Below are positions 16,678-21,295 of a stretch of DNA of 21,295 bases, in pieces; the first letter of the stretch is position 1; the number at the start of each line of letters is the position of its first letter. The stretch covers positions 1 through 21,295 of the forward strand of contig CALFRR010000156.1 of assembly GCA_937919435.1 (NCBI GenBank), in the 5' to 3' direction. This stretch comes from an uncultured Alphaproteobacteria bacterium (lineage in GTDB: Bacteria > Pseudomonadota > Alphaproteobacteria > Rhizobiales > Ancalomicrobiaceae). The position numbers and the translations under genes are program-made. A model generated the notes under the pieces. That model was not told the origin of the DNA and did no database searches. It saw only the letters and a program-made list of their open reading frames with translations.

Positions 16678-17576
16678 GGAAGTCCTGCCTGGAGGTTGCG
16701 TCTTTCGACGAAGCGGACCTGAACGTCCGCCGCCTGATCGGGCGGCGCGGCCAGACGGGTCCGGAATCGGAAACTGTCGCCGGCGGCGAGCGCGGTGGTC
16801 TTCGGCGCGAGCGACCAGGCGTAGAGTTCCTGGGCGTCGCTGCTGCGCAGGGCGAAACGCAGTGCCGGCACCTCGCGGGTGTCGCGGGTGGTGTTGGTCA
16901 CCGAGCCCTCGACCACCAGAACGGTCTGGCCGTTGTCGATCTCGCGCAGGGTCTCGATCCGGCCGAAGGCGAGGCCACGCAGATTCACTTCGAAACCGAG
17001 CGTCGCGTAGAGGCCGGCGAGGTCGGGATGGGCGGCGACGATCGGGGCGCGGAAGCCGATCGCCGCGGCGATGGTCAGGCAGGCGGAGACGAAGATCAGC
17101 GGGCCGACGAAGGGGGCGACCCGGGCACCGACCGCACTCGGGTCGATCCAGCGCTTCAGGGAGATCGACGGCAGCGACAGCTTGGGCAGCCGCGGCTTCG
17201 TGCGGATGCGTACCTTGCGGGGTTCCGGCGCCGGTCCGGCGTCGTCCGCTTCGGAGGGAGCGACGGCGTCCGGTTCCTCCGCCTCGGCGGTGACCTCCGG
17301 TGGCGGGCTCGCGGCGGCCGCCGTAACGGGCGTCGCGACGGCGACCGGCGGGGCGACCGGCGCGACGGCGATCTCGGGTTCCGGCGCCGGCTTCGGGGGG
17401 GGCGCCTTCGGCGTCGGGGCCGGCGCGGGAGCGGCTTCGAGGGCGGCGGTCTCACCGCCGGCGAGCACGCGCCATTCCTCGCCGCATTTCGTGCAGCGCA
17501 CCTTGCGCCCCTTCGGACCGATGCGGTCGTCGGGGATCGTATAGCCGGTTTCGCAGGTCGGACAGAACGTGCGCAT
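16674..17576 (-). CDS. MJ0042-type zinc-ribbon membrane protein with DUF3426 domain
   Basis: A protein of 300 residues from the ATG at 17576. It opens MRTFCPTCETGY and has a second knuckle CTKCGEEW about 20 residues on, the four Cys of an MJ0042 zinc ribbon. A Pro/Ala/Glu-rich linker of about 90 residues and a basic patch (KVRIRTKPRLPK) follow, then one transmembrane helix (about 157-176). Last comes a C-terminal beta domain resembling DUF3426, with VLVVEGSVTNTTRDTREVPA typical. A GTG at 17609 in the same frame would add 11 residues; neither start has a strong ribosome-binding site, and family starts favour the ATG. Function is unknown; the topology puts the ribbon in the cytoplasm. Confidence 0.88.
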   Translation of the reverse strand: MRTFCPTCETGYTIPDDRIGPKGRKVRCTKCGEEWRVLAGGETAALEAAPAPAPTPKAPPPKPAPEPEIAVAPVAPPVAVATPVTAAAASPPPEVTAEAEEPDAVAPSEADDAGPAPEPRKVRIRTKPRLPKLSLPSISLKRWIDPSAVGARVAPFVGPLIFVSACLTIAAAIGFRAPIVAAHPDLAGLYATLGFEVNLRGLAFGRIETLREIDNGQTVLVVEGSVTNTTRDTREVPALRFALRSSDAQELYAWSLAPKTTALAAGDSFRFRTRLAAPPDQAADVQVRFVERRNLQAGLP

Positions 17577-17619
17577 CTCGGGTTCGCTGGGTGCGGGGTC
17601 GACGGTCACCTTGCCCGAT

Positions 17620-17656
17620 CCGTCTGAACGGCGCGTAAACCGTCCGGACGGCGCGT
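17620..17656. promoter_or_regulatory. 20-bp-phased direct repeat, putative operator
   Basis: CCGTCTGAACGGCGCGT at 17620-17636 and CCGTCCGGACGGCGCGT at 17640-17656 match at 15 of 17 positions and are spaced exactly 20 bp. Each is itself palindromic at its core, and the second contains a perfect CCGTCCGGACGG. A related stretch, GTACGGACGGTGCG, occurs at 17747-17760. Placement in the divergent region of the zinc-ribbon and ftsE genes suggests a regulator-binding site. The regulator is unknown. Confidence 0.5.
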
Positions 17657-17803
17657 CGACGGTGACGGCGACGGGCGAGCCATCATAAACTCTCCCGCAC
17701 GAAGAATCGCGAGAGACCCTCGCATACCGACTCTTCCGAATTTCCCGTACGGACGGTGCGGGACCGGATGTGCGCCGCCGAACCGGCGGGAAGGCGGAAC
17801 TCC

Positions 17804-18463
17804 TTGATCACGTTCGAGAACGTCGGCCTGAGATACGGAATGGGACCGGAGGTGCTGAGCGATCTCAGCTTCGCGATCGCGCCGCAGTCGTTCCAGTTCC
17901 TGACCGGACCGTCGGGGGCCGGCAAGACCAGCCTGATTCGGCTGCTGTTCATGTCGCTGAAGCCGACCCGCGGCCGGGTCAGCGTGTTCGGCCGCGACAC
18001 CGCGAAGATCGGCCGGCGCGATCTGCCGGCGATGCGGCGGCGGATCGGCGTCGTCTTCCAGGACTTCCGGCTGCTCGATCACCTGACCACCTACGAGAAC
18101 GTCGCGCTGCCGCTCCGGGTTCTCGGCAAGACCGAGGCGAGCTATCGGTCCGACGTGGTCGACCTGCTCGAATGGGTCGGGCTCGGCGAACGGATGCACG
18201 TGCTGCCGCCGGTCCTGTCGGGCGGCGAGAAGCAGCGCGCCGCGATCGCCCGCGCGCTGATCACCAAGCCGGAGATCCTGCTCGCCGACGAGCCGACCGG
18301 CAACGTCGATCCGCCGCTCGCCCGCCGCCTGCTCCGACTGTTCGTCGAACTGAACCGGCTCGGCACCTCGGTGCTGATCGCCACCCACGACCTCGCGCTG
18401 ATGGATCAGATCGACGCCCGCCGAATCGTGCTCGCCGATCGGCGCATCGAGATCTACGAGTGA
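17804..18463 (+). CDS. ftsE: Cell-division ABC transporter ATPase FtsE
   Basis: ATPase of the FtsEX complex, which controls periplasmic peptidoglycan hydrolases at the septum. From the TTG at 17804 the product is 219 residues, the canonical length, and begins (M)ITFENVGLRYGMGPEVLSDL, collinear with homologues. In-frame ATG 17768 or GTG 17756 would add an unrelated lead. AAGGCGGA lies just upstream of the TTG. Visible motifs: Walker A GPSGAGKTS at 35-43, Q-loop Q86 in VVFQDFRLLDHLTTYENV, signature LSGGEKQR at 138-145, and Walker B with D162-E163 in ILLADEPTGNVDP. ftsX begins 8 bp downstream. Confidence 0.95.
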   Translation: MITFENVGLRYGMGPEVLSDLSFAIAPQSFQFLTGPSGAGKTSLIRLLFMSLKPTRGRVSVFGRDTAKIGRRDLPAMRRRIGVVFQDFRLLDHLTTYENVALPLRVLGKTEASYRSDVVDLLEWVGLGERMHVLPPVLSGGEKQRAAIARALITKPEILLADEPTGNVDPPLARRLLRLFVELNRLGTSVLIATHDLALMDQIDARRIVLADRRIEIYE

Positions 18464-18470
18464 GAGTGCG

Positions 18471-19787
18471 ATGACCGACGACGGCCGTATCGATCCGCCC
18501 CCGCTCGACCCGCCCTCCTTCGGGCCGCGGCAGATGCGGGCCTCGCTGTCCTCGTCGCTCGGCCGGCCGGTCGGCCACGGCCGCTCCCGCCGTGGGCGCG
18601 AGATCCACCCGATGCCGACCGACGAGACGGCCGAACCGCCGTCGCCGGAGATCGCCGATCACGGGTTCGACCCGCCGTCTCCGCCGGAAGCGGCGAGCCC
18701 GGACACTCGACCGGACGTGGATCTCCCGCCGGACGTGGCGCCGCCGCCGCCGGAGACGGTGCCGGAGGTTCGTCCTCGGACGACGACGGAGGCGGCGGAG
18801 CGCGGTTCGGCCGGGCGGCGCGGGCGGGCGACCCGGCGACCGGCGGAAAAGAAGGCGCCGGCCCGTCGCGACGAGCGCGGCGGCGGGGTCGGACGAGCGC
18901 AGACGATCGTGCCGCCGCAGGCGGTCGCCGGGCGGGCGCTGGTCTCGGTGGTGGCGATCATGTGTCTGCTCGCGGCCCTGGCGATCGGGGCGTTGTCGCT
19001 GGTCGCCGACGCGGCCCGCGACTGGCAGCTCGACGTCGCCCGCGAAGCGACCATCCAGGTGCTGCCGATCGACGGCAGACCGATCGAACCGCGACTGTCG
19101 CGGGCCCTCGACGTCGCCCGGGCGACGGCGGGCGTGCGTTCGGCGCGGCTGGTCGACGAGAAGGAGAGCGCCCGGCTGCTCGAACCCTGGCTCGGCAAGG
19201 GGCTCGATCTCTCGGCGCTGCCGATCCCACGGCTGGTGGTGGTCGAGCTCGCCGACCCGGCGACCGCCGATCTCGCCGGGCTCACCCTCCGGGTGAAGGC
19301 GGAGGTGCCGGGAGCCAGTGTCGACGACCGGGCGGTGTGGGCCGGGCGGCTCCGGACCATGGCCGGTGCTTCGGTGCTGGTCGGGATCGGCGTGGTCGGG
19401 CTGATGCTGGCGGCGATGGTGCTGACGGTGGTGTCGGCGACCCGGGCGGCGATGGCGGGAAACCGCGAGGTGATCGAGGTGCTGCACTTCGTCGGCGCCG
19501 AGGACCGGTTCATCGCCCGACAGTTCCAGTGGCATTTCCTGCTGCTCGGGTTGAAGGGCGGGGCGATCGGCGGGGCGGCGGCGATCGTCCTGTTCCTCGT
19601 CGCCGACTTCGCCACCCGGCCGGGGCGCACCGACGGCTTCGCCGATCAGGCGCAGGCGCTGTTCGGCGGGATCTCGGTGGGCCTGTCCGGTCATCTCGGC
19701 GTCGTCGCCCTGATCGCGGTGGTGGCGGGGCTGACCGCCCTGACCTCGCGGGTGACCGTGCTCGGTCACCTCGGCCGGTTGGACTGA
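18471..19787 (+). CDS. ftsX: Cell-division protein FtsX with long N-terminal extension
   Basis: Membrane partner of FtsE. The 438-residue product has four transmembrane helices at about 157-179, 302-324, 356-380 and 408-428. The large periplasmic loop between TM1 and TM2 is the hydrolase-activator contact region. Conserved pieces include ADAARDWQLDVAREATIQV after TM1 and NREVIEVLHFVGAEDRFIARQ between TM2 and TM3. The first ~150 residues are cytoplasmic, rich in Pro, Asp, Glu and Arg, and low-complexity; they make this protein about 100 residues longer than typical FtsX. In-frame ATGs at residues 22 and 48 could shorten it slightly but not remove the extension. Confidence 0.93.
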   Translation: MTDDGRIDPPPLDPPSFGPRQMRASLSSSLGRPVGHGRSRRGREIHPMPTDETAEPPSPEIADHGFDPPSPPEAASPDTRPDVDLPPDVAPPPPETVPEVRPRTTTEAAERGSAGRRGRATRRPAEKKAPARRDERGGGVGRAQTIVPPQAVAGRALVSVVAIMCLLAALAIGALSLVADAARDWQLDVAREATIQVLPIDGRPIEPRLSRALDVARATAGVRSARLVDEKESARLLEPWLGKGLDLSALPIPRLVVVELADPATADLAGLTLRVKAEVPGASVDDRAVWAGRLRTMAGASVLVGIGVVGLMLAAMVLTVVSATRAAMAGNREVIEVLHFVGAEDRFIARQFQWHFLLLGLKGGAIGGAAAIVLFLVADFATRPGRTDGFADQAQALFGGISVGLSGHLGVVALIAVVAGLTALTSRVTVLGHLGRLD

Positions 19788-19839
19788 CGGGGTGGCGACC
19801 GATGTGTCCGGCGAGCGCTCCTCTGATAGACTGGCGGCG

Positions 19840-20550
19840 ATGACGACGCTTCCACCCGACCGCCGTTCCGGCGTACCCGCTCCCGTCGTCCGGCGTCGCG
19901 GCCGAATCGGCCGCTTCCTCCGGACGGTGGCGCTCGTCCTCGTCGTCGGCTGCGTGGTGACCGTGGCCGGCATGTCGCTGGAGTTCGTCCGCTTCGCGGT
20001 GTCGGTCGCCGAATCGGTGGCACCGGCCGATCCGAAGGCGGATGCGATCGTCGCCCTGACCGGCGGGCGCGACCGGGTCCAGGGGGCGGTCGATCTCCTG
20101 GAGGCGGGGCGCGGCCGGCGGCTGCTGATCTCCGGCGTCCATCCGTCGACACGCGCCGAGGACATCGTCCGGGCGACGGTCTCGGATCGGCGGATGTTCG
20201 GCTGCTGCGTCGATCTCGGCCACGCGGCGGAGACAACCGTCGGCAACGCCCGTGAGGCGGCGGAATGGGCGCGGCGGCGGGGGTTCACCAGCGTGATCGT
20301 GGTGACCAGCGCCTACCACATGCCGCGGTCGCTGCTCGAGCTCGGCCGGGCGGCGCCGGATCTGCAGCTGGTGCCCTATCCGGTGACCCGGCCGGACCTT
20401 CATCTCGACCGCTGGTTCCTCCATCCGTCGGCGGTCAAACTTCTCTTGAGCGAGTACCTGAAGTATATGGGCGCCAGACTGGGGCTGGCGGGCCTGCATC
20501 CGCAGGCGACGGCGATCGCCGGCATGGCCCCGGTGACCGCGATACGGTGA
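19840..20550 (+). CDS. YdcF-like (DUF218) membrane-anchored protein
   Basis: A 236-residue protein of the YdcF/ElyC/SanA-like DUF218 family, linked in enterobacteria to envelope polysaccharide metabolism. A single transmembrane helix lies at about 28-50, followed by the Rossmann-like domain. Family motifs are seen: ADAIVALTGGRDRVQGAVDL, RRLLISGVHP, the NAREAAEWARR block, and VVTSAYHMPRSLLEL. The ATG at 19840 is used; a GTG at 19792, only 4 bp after ftsX, would add 16 residues and cannot be excluded. Its stop touches an in-frame GTG of the plsC frame. The exact substrate is unknown. Confidence 0.88.
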   Translation: MTTLPPDRRSGVPAPVVRRRGRIGRFLRTVALVLVVGCVVTVAGMSLEFVRFAVSVAESVAPADPKADAIVALTGGRDRVQGAVDLLEAGRGRRLLISGVHPSTRAEDIVRATVSDRRMFGCCVDLGHAAETTVGNAREAAEWARRRGFTSVIVVTSAYHMPRSLLELGRAAPDLQLVPYPVTRPDLHLDRWFLHPSAVKLLLSEYLKYMGARLGLAGLHPQATAIAGMAPVTAIR

Positions 20551-20591
20551 CGATCGGCGCGGCGCGATCCGCGCGGAAGGACGACGGCTCG

Positions 20592-21248
20592 ATGCTCTTC
20601 CTGCGCTCGGCGGTGTTCAACGCCTTCTTCTATCTCCACACCATCTACCGGCTGCTGGTCATGCTGCCGTCGGCCTTCGGCACGAAGCGGTCGGTGATGG
20701 CGCAGGTCAACCGCTGGGCGTGGGTCAACCGGCGGGCGATCACCGTGATCGCCGGCGTCGAGGTCGAGATCCGCGGGCTCGAGCACGTGCCGACCGGCGG
20801 CGCGCTGCTCGCCTCCAAGCATCAGTCGACCTTCGAGACGGTGGCGCTGCTCGACCTCTTCACCGATCCGACCTTCGTGCTGAAGAAGGAACTGCGCTCG
20901 ATCCCGTTGTTCGGGCTCTACACGAAGGTCGCCGACCAGATCGCGGTCGATCGCACCGCGGGACGCGCCGCGCTGAAGGAGATGACGGCGCTGGCCGAGG
21001 CGGCGGTGGCGGCCGGGCGGCAGATCATCATCTATCCGGAGGGCACGCGGCGTCCGGCCGGGGCGGAACCGGCCTACAAGCAGGGCGTCGCCCATCTCTA
21101 TCGCGAACTCGGCGTGCCGATGGTGCCGGTGGCGCTGAACACCGGCCTGTTCTGGGGCCGGCATCAGTTCCTGCGCCGGCCCGGTCTGCTGGTGGTCGAG
21201 TTCCTGCCGCTGATACCGCCGGGGCTGCCGGCCCGCGCCGCCTTCGGG
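20592..21248 (+). CDS. plsC: 1-acyl-sn-glycerol-3-phosphate acyltransferase (PlsC), 3' truncated at contig end
   Basis: Acylates lysophosphatidic acid to phosphatidic acid at the inner membrane. The ATG at 20592 has AAGGA 10 bases upstream. The frame also opens at GTG 20547, overlapping the previous stop. 219 genomic residues are visible: a hydrophobic N-terminus (about 8-28), the acyltransferase block with H77-Q-S-T-F-E82 (HX4E in place of the usual HX4D), the glycerol-phosphate block IPLFGLY...VDRT at 104-121, YPEGTR at 148-153, and VPVALNTGLFWGR. From 21249 the frame runs into sequencing adapter and would read RSEEHTSELQS, which is not protein. The true C-terminus is missing. Confidence 0.93.
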
Positions 21249-21295
21249 AGATCGGAAGAGCACACGTCTGAACTCCAGTCACACTTGAATCTCGT
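21249..21295 (+). other. Illumina TruSeq adapter contamination at contig end
   Basis: The last 47 bases begin AGATCGGAAGAGC and continue with the standard TruSeq read-1 3' adapter (ACACGTCTGAACTCCAGTCAC), then the 6-base index ACTTGA, then ATCTCGT, the start of the fixed P7-side sequence. The index equals TruSeq index 8 as I remember it. On the reverse strand it reads VQTCALPI, a peptide familiar as adapter-derived contamination in protein databases. It is a sequencing artefact and should be trimmed. Confidence 0.98.

Noticed and set aside
17610..17803. CtrA box (TTAA-N7-TTAA) upstream of ftsE or the cpdR-like gene
   Set aside because: Searched by eye; no such pair is present in either intergenic region.
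21028..21282. A minus-strand open frame starting in the last bases (reading VQTCALPI near its start)
   Set aside because: Its start lies in sequencing adapter and the rest is antisense to plsC.

Overview
The window is about 21.3 kb of very GC-rich, gene-dense bacterial DNA. It is most consistent with an alphaproteobacterium of the Rhizobiales/Hyphomicrobiales. The basis is gene content and order: a rhizobial-type TlpA beside argH and a small lptM-like lipoprotein, a TIGR02302/DUF4175 protein, and a cpdR-like regulator, hpt, MJ0042 zinc-ribbon protein, ftsE, ftsX, ydcF-like, plsC block. I cannot name the species. The last 47 bases are not genomic: they are Illumina TruSeq adapter with a 6-base index, so the right edge is an assembly end that cuts plsC.

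Layout. (1) 1-1508, minus: D-Ala-D-Ala carboxypeptidase with a long Pro/Ala-rich tail running off the left edge. (2) 1753-10211: an apparently complete urease locus. The first block is ureD, ureA, a DUF1272 zinc-ribbon gene, ureB, an AbrB-like antitoxin plus PIN-domain toxin pair, then ureC. An opposite-strand methyl-accepting chemotaxis gene follows, then ureE, ureF and ureG. UreC carries every expected nickel ligand and catalytic residue, and UreE ends in a very long His-rich tail. (3) 10349-10549: a small YjfB-like putative motility protein whose 3' end overlaps that of tlpA. (4) 10539-15625: tlpA (minus) diverging from argH, lptM-like and DUF4175. (5) 15648-17576, minus: a zinc-ribbon/DUF3426 membrane protein translationally coupled to hpt, then cpdR-like. 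(6) 17804-21248, plus: ftsE, ftsX, YdcF-like protein and truncated plsC, closely spaced and probably co-transcribed.

How the genes work together. UreABC form the urease and UreDEFG deliver nickel, giving ammonia from urea. The chemoreceptor inside the locus and the YjfB-like protein next to it put motility functions beside nitrogen scavenging, but any functional link is inference. The right half combines cell-envelope and division functions (DacA, LptM-like, DUF4175, FtsEX, PlsC) with a cell-cycle proteolysis regulator (CpdR-like).

Most notable observations: a toxin-antitoxin module with its own palindromic operator inside the ureB-ureC interval; a cluster of four GANTC (CcrM-type) sites around a perfect 12-bp-arm palindrome just upstream of the cpdR-like gene; a 20-bp-phased repeat between the zinc-ribbon gene and ftsE; a duplicated Cys/His module in the UreE tail; and sequencing adapter at the contig end. 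No tRNA, rRNA, CRISPR array or insertion sequence was seen. I did not find a convincingly new multi-gene system.
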